From NCBI GenBank assembly GCA_045120955.1, contig JBGVFH010000018.1:9005-73004 (forward strand): DNA of 64,000 nt. Reading direction: 5' to 3'. Shown here one piece after another: positions 17,133 to 24,677 of this stretch. The number at the start of each line of letters is the position of its first letter. The stretch's first letter is position 1. A program made the position numbers and the translations under genes. This stretch comes from JAZMZS01 sp045120955 (lineage in GTDB: Bacteria; Bacillota; Clostridia; Oscillospirales; CAG-272). The notes under the pieces are model-generated. The model saw nothing but the letters and a program-made list of their open reading frames with translations. It was not told the origin of the DNA and did no database searches.

Positions 17133-17540
17133 TTATATCTTTTTCATCAAATCAGCAAGCGTAATTCCGTCAAAGTAGTTGTTTACCATATCGTAAAATT
17201 CAGTCCACATCGGCAGAGTCTTGCACTCTTTTGCTCGGTCGCAAGGCTTCGCTTCGCACCCAAGACAAGCTACGGGTGCCAGATCGCCTTCAGCGAGTCT
17301 TAAAATATCACCTATTTTATATTCCGAGGGCTCTTTTACTAAGCGGTACCCGCCGCCTTTACCGAAAACGCCTTCAACATATTTATTTTTAGACAGAACC
17401 GGCATGATCTTTTCGATATATTTAAGCGACAGATCCTGCCTTTCTGCAACCTTTTTCATAGCAATATATCCATCGGTTTGGTTCTCTGCCAGATCAAGCA
17501 GCACACGCAAAGCGTATCTGCCTCTTGTAGAAATCATCAT
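17133..17540 (-). CDS. Rrf2-family Fe-S/cysteine regulator (IscR-like)
   Basis: Rrf2 proteins are dimeric winged-helix repressors, several of which sense iron-sulfur status. The 135-residue product has the family N-terminus ISTRGRYALRVLLDLA, the recognition-helix region LSLKYIEKIMPVL, the wing GGGYRL and four cysteines at about 92, 95, 100 and 106 (CLGCEAKPC then C). This cysteine set matches cluster-binding IscR-type members better than cysteine-free CymR. Start chosen: AAAGGAGG lies nine bases before the ATG at 17540; a second ATG follows directly. It is the last gene of the nifS-nifU operon, whose start site carries a CCTACC/GGTAGG palindrome, so autoregulation by this protein is the natural inference. 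Confidence 0.9.
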   Translation of the reverse strand: MMISTRGRYALRVLLDLAENQTDGYIAMKKVAERQDLSLKYIEKIMPVLSKNKYVEGVFGKGGGYRLVKEPSEYKIGDILRLAEGDLAPVACLGCEAKPCDRAKECKTLPMWTEFYDMVNNYFDGITLADLMKKI

Positions 17541-17600
17541 GACGATTCTCCTCCTTTTTTTAAAATTATACCACAGTTGCGGCAGGTAAATCAAGAGGTT

Positions 17601-18038
17601 TTACTCACGATTACAGCAATGACCGCAGCTTTCGCAGTCGGGAAATAGGGTGTGGTCATATGGGGTGCCGCTTTTGTCATAGTAATCCTTGAGAGCCGCT
17701 TTGATTGCTTCCTCGGCAAGCACGGAGCAGTGGAGTTTGTGTGCAGGAAGCCCGTCAAGTGCTTCAACGACTGCTTTGTTGGTGAGCTCCAATGCTTCCG
17801 AAACAGGCTTGCCCTTGATCAGCTCGGTCGCCATAGAACTTGAGGCGATAGCCGAACCGCAGCCGAAAGTCTCAAATTTCACATCAACGATGGTGTCGTT
17901 CTCAATTTTCAGATATATTTTCATAATATCTCCGCATTTTGCGTTGCCGACCTCACCGACACCGTCGGCATCTTCAATAACACCGACATTGCGGGGGGTG
18001 CGGAAATGATCCATAACCTTATCACTGTATAAAGCCAT
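17601..18038 (-). CDS. nifU: Fe-S cluster assembly scaffold NifU/IscU type
   Basis: IscU-type scaffolds build [2Fe-2S]/[4Fe-4S] clusters from sulfur delivered by the partner cysteine desulfurase. The 145-residue product contains the three conserved cysteines in their contexts: GNAKCGD, FGCGSAIASSS and HKLHCSVLAEEAI. After the normal scaffold end there is a Cys-rich tail, FPDCESCGHCCNRE, which is not part of the IscU core. It sits nine bases after nifS in the same operon, ahead of the Rrf2 regulator. An AGTGAGG ribosome site precedes the ATG. Confidence 0.94.
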   Translation of the reverse strand: MALYSDKVMDHFRTPRNVGVIEDADGVGEVGNAKCGDIMKIYLKIENDTIVDVKFETFGCGSAIASSSMATELIKGKPVSEALELTNKAVVEALDGLPAHKLHCSVLAEEAIKAALKDYYDKSGTPYDHTLFPDCESCGHCCNRE

Positions 18039-18047
18039 AATAATACC

Positions 18048-19247
18048 TCACTTTGTAATAAATTCTTTTTTGCCGCTGACAAGATCACGCCAGATAGGTG
18101 AAATGCTGCGCAGATATTCTACAACGTCTTTTACTGCCTTGATCGTATAATCTATTTCTTCTTCGGTATTTTCTTCAGAAAGTGTAAGACGCAGTGAACC
18201 GTGAGCAATATCGTGTACTCTGCCGATAGCGAGAAGCACATGGCTTGGATCGAGAGAACCCGAGGTGCAGGCAGAACCGGAGGAAGCATACACGCCTTTA
18301 TCGTCCAAAAGCAACAACAGCGATTCGCCTTCAATTCCTTCAAAGCAGAAATTTACATTGCCGGGGAGTCTTTTCTTTGCATCACCGTTGAGAACAGAAT
18401 GCGGAATCTCGGAAAGCCCTTTTATAAGCTTGTCCCGCAAAGCAGTCAGCTTTACGGTATTTTCATACATATGTGAACATGCCTCGTCAAGCGCTGCCGC
18501 CATGCCCATAATTGCAGGGATATTCTCGGTACCTGCACGCTTTCCCCGCTCCTGAGCGCCGCCCTCAATAAGATTGGTAAGACGAATGCCTTTCTTTGCG
18601 TACAGCACACCGATCCCTTTCGGTCCGTGGAATTTATGGGCTGAGAGTGACAGCATATCGATATTCTGTTCTTTTACGTCGATATGAAGGTGTCCTGCCG
18701 CTTGTACCGCATCGGTATGAAAGAGCACACCTTTTTCTCGGCAAACAGCACCGATTTCTTTGATTGGCTGTACCGTGCCGATCTCATTATTCGCATACAT
18801 GATTGTAACAAGGCAGGTATCTTCACGAATCGTCTCCGTCACCTGTTCGGGCAGAATGATACCGTCTTCATTAACATCGAGCAGAGTAATTTCAAAACCC
18901 TCTTTTTCGAGTTTGTTGAGTGTGTGCAGAACAGCGTGATGCTCAAAGGCGGTGGAAATAATATGCTTCTTTCCTTTTTTCTCGCCGAGCCTTGCGGCGG
19001 AAATTATAGCCTGATTGTCTGCCTCGCTGCCGCCGGAGGTAAAGGTGATTTCTTTTGCCTCACAGCCGAGCAGCTTTGCAATTTTTTCTCGGGCACCCAC
19101 AAGTGCTTCATTCGCCTTTTGTCCGACGGAATGCAGGCTTGACGGATTTCCGTACACACCGTCCATATGCAGCAACATTGCCTCTATAGCGGTTTTGCTC
19201 ATTTTTGTTGTTGCGGCATTATCAAGATATATTGTTTTGCTCATCAT
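18048..19247 (-). CDS. nifS: Cysteine desulfurase NifS/IscS type
   Basis: This pyridoxal-phosphate enzyme removes sulfur from cysteine and passes it as persulfide to NifU. Features in the 399-residue product: N-terminal IYLDNAATTK, FTSGGSEADN, the cofactor lysine in LSAHKFHGPKG (K205), and the active-site cysteine in SSGSACTSGSLDPSHVL (C327), the group I loop that fits IscU partners. Two ATGs are adjacent (19247 and 19244); the first is given. The GAAAGG ribosome site is preceded directly by a perfect 19-base hairpin (19266-19284). It leads the nifS-nifU-Rrf2 operon. Confidence 0.95.
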   Translation of the reverse strand: MMSKTIYLDNAATTKMSKTAIEAMLLHMDGVYGNPSSLHSVGQKANEALVGAREKIAKLLGCEAKEITFTSGGSEADNQAIISAARLGEKKGKKHIISTAFEHHAVLHTLNKLEKEGFEITLLDVNEDGIILPEQVTETIREDTCLVTIMYANNEIGTVQPIKEIGAVCREKGVLFHTDAVQAAGHLHIDVKEQNIDMLSLSAHKFHGPKGIGVLYAKKGIRLTNLIEGGAQERGKRAGTENIPAIMGMAAALDEACSHMYENTVKLTALRDKLIKGLSEIPHSVLNGDAKKRLPGNVNFCFEGIEGESLLLLLDDKGVYASSGSACTSGSLDPSHVLLAIGRVHDIAHGSLRLTLSEENTEEEIDYTIKAVKDVVEYLRSISPIWRDLVSGKKEFITK

Positions 19248-19265
19248 TTTTTATAAAAACCTTTC

Positions 19266-19284
19266 TTGTTGAATAATTCAACAA
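19266..19284 (-). promoter_or_regulatory. Perfect hairpin abutting the nifS ribosome site
   Basis: TTGTTGAATAATTCAACAA is an exact inverted repeat. On the mRNA it ends where GAAAGG begins, in a ~165-base leader that holds a second pairing segment (GCATAG...CTATGC, about 19349-19380). A role in mRNA stability or translation control is possible but unproven. Confidence 0.45.
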
Positions 19285-19396
19285 ACTTACATCTCCAACA
19301 CAAAATCCTTCCAAGGGTAGCATCGACTCTTGACCGAAGAATTTGGCATAGCAGTTTTAGATTGCATATTCGGCTATGCTGTAAATAAATACTCTG

Positions 19397-19413
19397 CCTA
19401 CCAACTTGGTAGG
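19397..19413 (-). promoter_or_regulatory. Palindromic Rrf2-type operator over the nifS operon start
   Basis: CCTACCAACTTGGTAGG is a perfect palindrome beginning seven bases downstream of the -10 box, so it covers the transcription start. A second, looser TTACC...GGTAA pair (19434-19456) spans the -35 box. Size and placement suit a dimeric repressor; the operon-encoded Rrf2 protein is the likely ligand (inference). Confidence 0.7.
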
Positions 19414-19420
19414 CGTACAT

Positions 19421-19449
19421 AGTATAACACCATTTACCTACCTTGTCAA
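19421..19449 (-). promoter_or_regulatory. Promoter of the nifS-nifU-Rrf2 operon
   Basis: On the minus strand TTGACA (19449-19444), 17 bases, TATACT (19426-19421). Confidence 0.85.
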
Positions 19450-19479
19450 TCGGTAATTAAAATTTTTTTGAAAAAATTA

Positions 19480-19770
19480 CATAACAAAAATTTTTCCGTT
19501 AAGCGATACCGAGAGATGAGTGATGTAGATCAAGCTTATCACAGATAAGTATAGACACAAAATCTCTATCTTTGCCCAAGCTGCATCCAGCTCATGTACA
19601 ACAGCAAGACGGACTCTGTATAAGTTATACACAGTCGATTTTCTGTTGTGAAGACAGAAAAAGCGCCCAACATGCCCGACACTACTGTATGGTGCGATAC
19701 TTCGGCTAACGGTAGGCGGCATTTTGTTAATAAGCCTTTAATAGGTTCTATTTTGGAATACCTCGTTGCG
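19480..19770. other. Gene-free stretch between the nif promoter and the cyclophilin terminator
   Basis: Short open frames occur on both strands, but none has a ribosome site or recognisable product, and no RNA gene is visible. Confidence 0.5.
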
Positions 19771-19816
19771 CAAAAAAGCACACACCCACATGAATTTTTC
19801 GTGCGGGTGTGTGCTT
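19771..19816 (-). terminator. Terminator of the GH43-gpsA-cyclophilin operon
   Basis: AGCACACACCC pairs with GGGTGTGTGCT; on the minus strand the stem is followed by TTTTTTG. It lies 55 bases beyond the last stop codon. Confidence 0.85.
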
Positions 19817-19870
19817 CAAAGAAAAATATTTTAAAAAATTTATATCACCTTCAAATGCTCATACAGTAAG

Positions 19871-20341
19871 TCAGATGATCTCAACTTTTTTCATTTTCTG
19901 CTCATCGAGCGGTCTGTCCTGCGCATTTGTTCTTACCTGGGCGATTCGGTCAACCACATCCATACCCTCTGTTACTCTGCCGAAAGCCGCATACTGACCG
20001 TCAAGGAACTGCGAGTCTGCGTGGCAGATAAAGAACTGGCTGGATGCGCTGTTGTAATTTTGCGAACGAGCCATGGAGATAACACCTCTCTCGTGCGAGA
20101 GTGTGTTGTTTACTCCGTTTATTTTAAATTCTCCCTTTATGTTTTCATCAGAGCCGCCGCAGCCTGTGCCTGTCGGATCGCCTCCCTGAATCATAAAGCC
20201 TGCAATTACTCTGTGGAATATCAGCCCGTCGTAGAAGCCTTCGCTGACGAGCTTTTCAAAGTTTGCGCAGGTTTTGGGTGCGTGTTCGGGCAGAAGCTCG
20301 ATTTTGATTATTCCGCCGTCTTCCATTGTGATCTGTACCAT
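19871..20341 (-). CDS. Cytosolic cyclophilin-type peptidyl-prolyl cis-trans isomerase
   Basis: Cyclophilins speed proline isomerisation during protein folding. The 156-residue product has no signal peptide and contains the catalytic stretch FHRVIAGFMIQGGDPTGTG, with the active-site Arg in FHR, and SMARS...NSASSQFFICHAD. GQYAAFGRV completes the site. It is a single minimal domain. CGGAGG lies nine bases before the ATG. It starts 24 bases after the two-domain cyclophilin lipoprotein and is closely related to both of its domains, so the three domains probably come from local duplication. Confidence 0.94.
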   Translation of the reverse strand: MVQITMEDGGIIKIELLPEHAPKTCANFEKLVSEGFYDGLIFHRVIAGFMIQGGDPTGTGCGGSDENIKGEFKINGVNNTLSHERGVISMARSQNYNSASSQFFICHADSQFLDGQYAAFGRVTEGMDVVDRIAQVRTNAQDRPLDEQKMKKVEII

Positions 20342-20365
20342 TTTTTATATCCTCCGTTATAATTA

Positions 20366-21571
20366 TTATCCGTTTGATTTTTCGGCATTTGCCGCAGCAT
20401 TTGCCTCTTCTTCATCAATAATGCGAATCGTTTTTATTTTTTGCTCTGTTATGGGTCTGTTGTTTGAGCCGGTGGTGACGGATGCTATCTTATCTACCAC
20501 GTCCATACCTGCGATCACCTTTCCGAAGGCGGCGTATTTGCCGTCAAGATAGGTAGAGTCTGCATGACAGATAAAGAACTGACTCGATGCGCTGTCATAT
20601 TTTTCTGAGCGAGCCATGGAGATGACACCCCTATGATGAGAGAGAATGTTTTCCACGCCGTTTGCGGAAAATTCTCCTGTTATTGTATCAAGGCTCGGGT
20701 CTCCGTAGCCTGTGCCTGTCGGGTCTCCTCCCTGTATCATAAAATCTTTTATGACTCGGTGAAAAATAGTTCCGTCATACACCCTGTCTTTTGCGAGCTT
20801 TATAAAATTTGATACCGTTATCGGTGCTACATCCGCATACAGCTCAAGAGTGATAACACCGCCGTCCTCCATTGTGATCTGAGCAAAAGCCGAGGCTGAC
20901 AGCTGCACGGATGACTCATCACCTGTTTCGCTCGAGGTGTCTGCTGCAGAGGATGTATTTGAGTCAGAGGATATGTCCGAAACTGCCGCATTTGCCTTTT
21001 CTTCATCAATGATGCGAACCGTTTTTATTTTTTGCTCTGTTGTCGGTCTGTCGTTTGAGTCAGTGGCGACGGATGCTATCTTATCTACCACGTCCATACC
21101 TGCGATCACCTTTCCGAAGGCGGCGTATTTGCCGTCAAGATAGGTAGAGTCCGCATGACAGATAAAGAACTGACTCGATGCGCTGTCATTTTTTTCTGAG
21201 CGAGCCATGGAAATTACACCTCTTGTGTGGGAGATATCGTTTTTTACTCCGTTTGATGAAAACTCGCCCTTTATTTTGCTGATACTGCTGTCACCGTAGC
21301 CTGTGCCTGTCGGGTCGCCCCCTTGAATCATAAAGTTTTTTATGACTCTGTGGAAAATAGTTCCGTCGTACACCCCGTCATTTGCAAGCTTTACAAAGTT
21401 TGATACCGTTATCGGGGCAACGTCCGCATACAGCTCAAGTGTGATGACACCGCCGTCTTCCATTGTTATTTGTGCGTATACCGTGTCCGTTGAAATTACC
21501 TCATTTGATGAACAAGCGGATAGCGAGAGCAGGGTAAATACGCACAAAAGCATAGAAATAATTTTTTTCAT
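20366..21571 (-). CDS. Lipoprotein with two tandem cyclophilin domains
   Basis: The 401-residue product starts with a lipoprotein signal, MKKIISMLLCVFTLLSLSAC (lipobox LSAC, acylated Cys at 20), so it should be anchored outside the membrane as an extracytoplasmic foldase. Domain 1 (~31-195) and domain 2 (~232-395) each carry FHRVIK(N/D)FMIQGGDP, SMARSEK and SASSQFFICHAD, and both keep the catalytic residues. The linker (~196-230) is Ser/Thr/Asp rich (SDSNTSSAADTSSETGDESS). The two domains are almost identical even at the DNA level. Operon: GH43, gpsA, this gene, cytosolic cyclophilin, with gaps of 19-29 bases. Confidence 0.92.
   Translation of the reverse strand: MKKIISMLLCVFTLLSLSACSSNEVISTDTVYAQITMEDGGVITLELYADVAPITVSNFVKLANDGVYDGTIFHRVIKNFMIQGGDPTGTGYGDSSISKIKGEFSSNGVKNDISHTRGVISMARSEKNDSASSQFFICHADSTYLDGKYAAFGKVIAGMDVVDKIASVATDSNDRPTTEQKIKTVRIIDEEKANAAVSDISSDSNTSSAADTSSETGDESSVQLSASAFAQITMEDGGVITLELYADVAPITVSNFIKLAKDRVYDGTIFHRVIKDFMIQGGDPTGTGYGDPSLDTITGEFSANGVENILSHHRGVISMARSEKYDSASSQFFICHADSTYLDGKYAAFGKVIAGMDVVDKIASVTTGSNNRPITEQKIKTIRIIDEEEANAAANAEKSNG
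20391..21474 (-). repeat. Tandem ~480-bp direct duplication inside the cyclophilin lipoprotein gene
   Basis: Unit 1 (about 20993-21474) and unit 2 (about 20391-20884) share long identical stretches, such as the region encoding the SQFFICHADSTYLDGKYAAF segment. The ~108-base linker between them is unique. Confidence 0.85.
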
Positions 21572-21600
21572 TTTATCCTCTTTGCAAAATTTTTTACTCT

Positions 21601-22605
21601 TTATTCGTTTTTCAGCGGTCTGCGCATGAGAGCCGCAATTTGCTCAGACGGCTTTGCACCTTCAAAGAGCGCACCGTAGATGGCATCAACGAGCGGAGTG
21701 CTGATATCGGGATGGTTTTTGCGTACATCCTCGTATATTGCACGGCAGCTGTCTATACCCTCGACCGTTTTTTTGTTTGTAGCATAAAAGCTTTCGACTC
21801 CGTCGTCACGGCCTATTATCAATCCTGCCTGAAAATTTCTCGAATGCTCGCTAAAGCAGGTAACGACAAGGTCGCCTACACCTGTTAGCCCTGTGAAAGT
21901 CTCAAACCGTCCGCCCTTTGCCATACCGTAGCGTATCATCTCTGCCAGTCCCCTCGTGACAAGCGCCGCCTTTGCGTTGTCTCCGTAGCCCTGACCTGCG
22001 GTAATTCCCGACGCTATGGCAATTACATTTTTCATTGCGGCGCCGTACTCACACCCCAGCTCGTCTGTGTTTACATACAGCCGCATATATTCGTTTGAAA
22101 ACAACTGTTGCACCGTTTTTGCCGCATTTATATCGGTGCTTACCGCACAAACGGAGGTGATCTTTCTTAAGATAACTTCTTCCGCATGGCTCGGTCCTAT
22201 AATAGATACGACAGGGTTGCTGCGATCTTCTCCGAGTGACCTTGATACAAGCACGGAAAGACGGGACAGTGTCTTTGTATCAAAGCCCTTTGAGGCATTT
22301 ATCACAAGCGAGTCCTCTTTTACAAAGGGTACGATCTTACTCACCGCATCCGCAATAAACTTTGAAGGCACGGCGCAGACAAATCCGTCCATATCCTTTG
22401 CCGCAGCTTCGATATCGGATGTGGCGGTGAGACTTTGCGGCAGTATTACGTCGTCGGGGAAATAAGCCGTGTTTTTGTGATTGTTGTTGATATCATTTAT
22501 TTCGGACATTTCAACGCCGTACATTGTGACGCTGTGACCGTTATCACATAAAACCTGTGCAAGGGCTGTTCCCCAGCTTCCTGTTCCGAGTATAGTTATC
22601 TTCAT
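21601..22605 (-). CDS. gpsA: Glycerol-3-phosphate dehydrogenase [NAD(P)+]
   Basis: GpsA reduces dihydroxyacetone phosphate to sn-glycerol-3-phosphate for phospholipid synthesis. The 334-residue product has the Rossmann motif ITILGTGSWGTALAQVL, the NASKGFD and GPSHAEEV segments, the catalytic lysine region YGAAMKNVIAIASGI and GLTGVGDLVVTC. Length is normal. It is the second gene of a four-gene minus-strand operon. plsY, which uses its product, lies far away at 50.5 kb. Confidence 0.95.
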   Translation of the reverse strand: MKITILGTGSWGTALAQVLCDNGHSVTMYGVEMSEINDINNNHKNTAYFPDDVILPQSLTATSDIEAAAKDMDGFVCAVPSKFIADAVSKIVPFVKEDSLVINASKGFDTKTLSRLSVLVSRSLGEDRSNPVVSIIGPSHAEEVILRKITSVCAVSTDINAAKTVQQLFSNEYMRLYVNTDELGCEYGAAMKNVIAIASGITAGQGYGDNAKAALVTRGLAEMIRYGMAKGGRFETFTGLTGVGDLVVTCFSEHSRNFQAGLIIGRDDGVESFYATNKKTVEGIDSCRAIYEDVRKNHPDISTPLVDAIYGALFEGAKPSEQIAALMRRPLKNE

Positions 22606-22624
22606 TGATTTACCTCAATATAAA

Positions 22625-23581
22625 TTAGTTTATCACAGTACCGCTGGGCAACGGCTGTTCTGTGACGGTAGGTCCCAATATTGAGAGCTTGCCGTCAGAG
22701 TCAAAGTGCATACGGTCGATGTTAGGGACTCTGCCCTCATCGTTGTTCTTTTTGTTTTTCAGCGAGTGGTAAACGGTATACATTTCGCTGCCGTCGGGGG
22801 AGAAGAAGTAGTTGTTGTGTCCTGTTCCCATGGTGGTCTTGCCGTCTGCGGAAAGTATGGGATTTTGGGGGGATTTGACGAAAGGACCTGTCGGCGAGTC
22901 AGAGACAGCATAGCCTACAGCGTAATGTATTGTCGCATAATAGTTTGCTGTATACATAAGATAATATCTACCGTTGCGTTTAAAACAGCAGGGACCTTCG
23001 TTCCAACGCCATTCGTTTCCGCTTTTTTTCTCCCAGTCGCAGTCAGGGCGGGTGAGAAATATCGGCTCGCTTATGACTTTTTTGAGGTCGGGTGACAGCT
23101 CGACAACATAAACATGACTTTCATGAATACCGCATACGATATTGGTACTGCAATCCTTTGAGTAATACATATATATTCTGCCGTCATCGTCAAAGAGCAG
23201 GCTTGCATCAATGACGCTGTACTCGGGGCAGAAGACGGGCAACCCGTTATTTACGTCCTTAAAAGGTCCGGCGGGGGAGTCAGAGAGAGCAACAGTTATG
23301 CTGTGGCGTTTGTTTTTGTCACGGCAGGAAAAAGCCATGACGAATTTACCGTTTCGATAGTATACCTCAGGCGCCCAAAAGCAGTCGACACCGTAAAAGC
23401 CGTCATACTTTTTAAAAACCTTTCCCTCTGGTGTCCATGTGACCAGGTCCTTTGAGGAATACGCATAAAAGCCGTCTTTCGAGTTTGTTCCGTAGCAATA
23501 GTACTTGCCATCATAAAAGAGCATGGAGGGGTCTGCGACGGTGATGTTCATCGGGTTTTTGAATAAACTTTTTGCTGTCAT
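22625..23581 (-). CDS. Glycoside hydrolase family 43-like enzyme, intracellular
   Basis: GH43 enzymes hydrolyse arabinose- and xylose-containing glycans with a five-bladed beta-propeller. The 318-residue product has the three catalytic acids in family context: the general base in TVADPSM (D17), the pKa modulator in SVIDASLLFDDDG (D125) and the general acid in RWNEGPCCF (E195). No signal peptide is present, so it probably acts on imported oligosaccharides. It heads an operon with gpsA and two cyclophilins, an unusual partnership. Copy E of the dispersed repeat lies about 100 bases upstream on the same strand. The substrate cannot be told. Confidence 0.85.
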   Translation of the reverse strand: MTAKSLFKNPMNITVADPSMLFYDGKYYCYGTNSKDGFYAYSSKDLVTWTPEGKVFKKYDGFYGVDCFWAPEVYYRNGKFVMAFSCRDKNKRHSITVALSDSPAGPFKDVNNGLPVFCPEYSVIDASLLFDDDGRIYMYYSKDCSTNIVCGIHESHVYVVELSPDLKKVISEPIFLTRPDCDWEKKSGNEWRWNEGPCCFKRNGRYYLMYTANYYATIHYAVGYAVSDSPTGPFVKSPQNPILSADGKTTMGTGHNNYFFSPDGSEMYTVYHSLKNKKNNDEGRVPNIDRMHFDSDGKLSILGPTVTEQPLPSGTVIN

Positions 23582-23681
23582 ATCATCATCTCCTCATGAT
23601 TTAATATGTAAATATATTATTTTATAGTATATCATATAATGAAAAAAATGTAAATAAGAAAAAACTCATATTATCAAATTT

Positions 23682-23790
23682 AAAAAGCGGGCAGAGTGTC
23701 GCCCCATCCTTTGCTATCCTTATTTTTCTGTTACAAAAGCTGTGCAAAACGGCGGGAGAGAAACCGTGCAACTTCCTATGCGATAAAAAA
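23682..23790 (-). repeat. Dispersed intergenic repeat, copy E (minus strand, degenerate)
   Basis: On the minus strand a stem GAAAGT...ACTTTC (about 23791-23830) and TTTTTT are followed by the box GCATAGGAAGTTGC, then CCCGCCGTTTTGCACAG, CTTTTGTAACA, AAGGATGGGGCG and CTGCCCGCTTTTT. The right arm of the CCCGCC stem is lost. Order and spacing match copies A-D. Confidence 0.7.
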
Positions 23791-24580
23791 GAAAGTTGTG
23801 AAATGCTGCACGTGATCTTGTTTTACTTTCGTTAAATATTCCGTTGAGCTTTAGGATTTGCCCGAAAAAACAGACAAGTTTTTAAATAAGAGGGATTTAA
23901 CGACTGTCTAACATTGATATAAAATATTAAAAGGTTATTTTTTTTTTAAATAACCGAAGGTGTAAAAAATGCTTTTGGCATATTTCACAAAAAAGTGTTT
24001 TGCGCATCAAGTAAAGCTGTATGCCTTATGCGGAGCATTGAGACAAATATGGGACATTTCTGCCTTTTTTGAGGAATATGGTGTTGTCAACCATAGGTTT
24101 CCTTTAAGGAATCAAAGAATGACCGCGAATTCCGCAAACGGCATTTTTCACAAACAAATGCCACTTGTGGACTGATTTTTAACACTTTCCACTTTCGAAT
24201 GTGGAAAATTACGTAGTTTTCCACATCCTTTTGTGGAAACGGTTGAAAACAAAAACTTTATTGTGCAAAACGCTGTGAATTTTTTGCCCAAAAGCCTCAA
24301 AATAAGTAAGAAAATGCGGCGGCAAGAGTAAAAAACGCCGACATTAGAAACTTGTATAACTATAAAATGCAACATTTTATATACGCCTAACACATCTGAA
24401 AAGCATCAAAAAATACACTTCTTGAGTAAAATATGTGCCTGATTTAAAAAAACGTATTGCGGACAAGCACTTCGGTATGAGCCTTGAAAAATAATGTTAT
24501 ATATCCATTATTTGTTGAAGAGAACCGAAACACGCTTTCTATCTCTAATATTTTTTATAAAAACAATCCGAATATTTGGA
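23791..24580. other. Gene-free region with inverted repeats and TTTTCCACA motifs
   Basis: Contains GGTTATTT...AAATAACC (about 23932-23955) and GTGGAAAATTACGTAGTTTTCCAC (24200-24223), followed at once by TTTTCCACATCCTTTTGTGGAAA (pairing TTTCCACA/TGTGGAAA). The TTTTCCACA units resemble weak DnaA boxes. A 68-codon frame (23969-24175) has a poor ribosome site and no recognisable features. No RNA gene is recognised. Confidence 0.5.
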
Positions 24581-24609
24581 ATGACAAACGGTGATTTATG
24601 TGTTATCAT
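24581..24609 (+). promoter_or_regulatory. Promoter of the solute-binding lipoprotein gene
   Basis: ATGACA (24581-24586), 17-base spacer, TATCAT (24604-24609); each box one base from consensus; 69 bases before the ATG. Confidence 0.6.
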
Positions 24610-24677
24610 CATATTGTAATGAAGGCATGGGTAAAAACACAAATTTTTTAGCAATTTAACACAAAAGGAGGATTTTT

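Noticed and set aside
19477..19722. Minus-strand frame of 81 codons upstream of the nif operon
   Set aside because: No ribosome site, no family resemblance, and it lies between a promoter and a terminator that do not include it.
23969..24175. 68-codon frame in the 1.1-kb gap before the binding lipoprotein
   Set aside because: Only a poor ribosome site (GAAGGTG) and no recognisable domain; the sequence looks like decayed intergenic repeat material.
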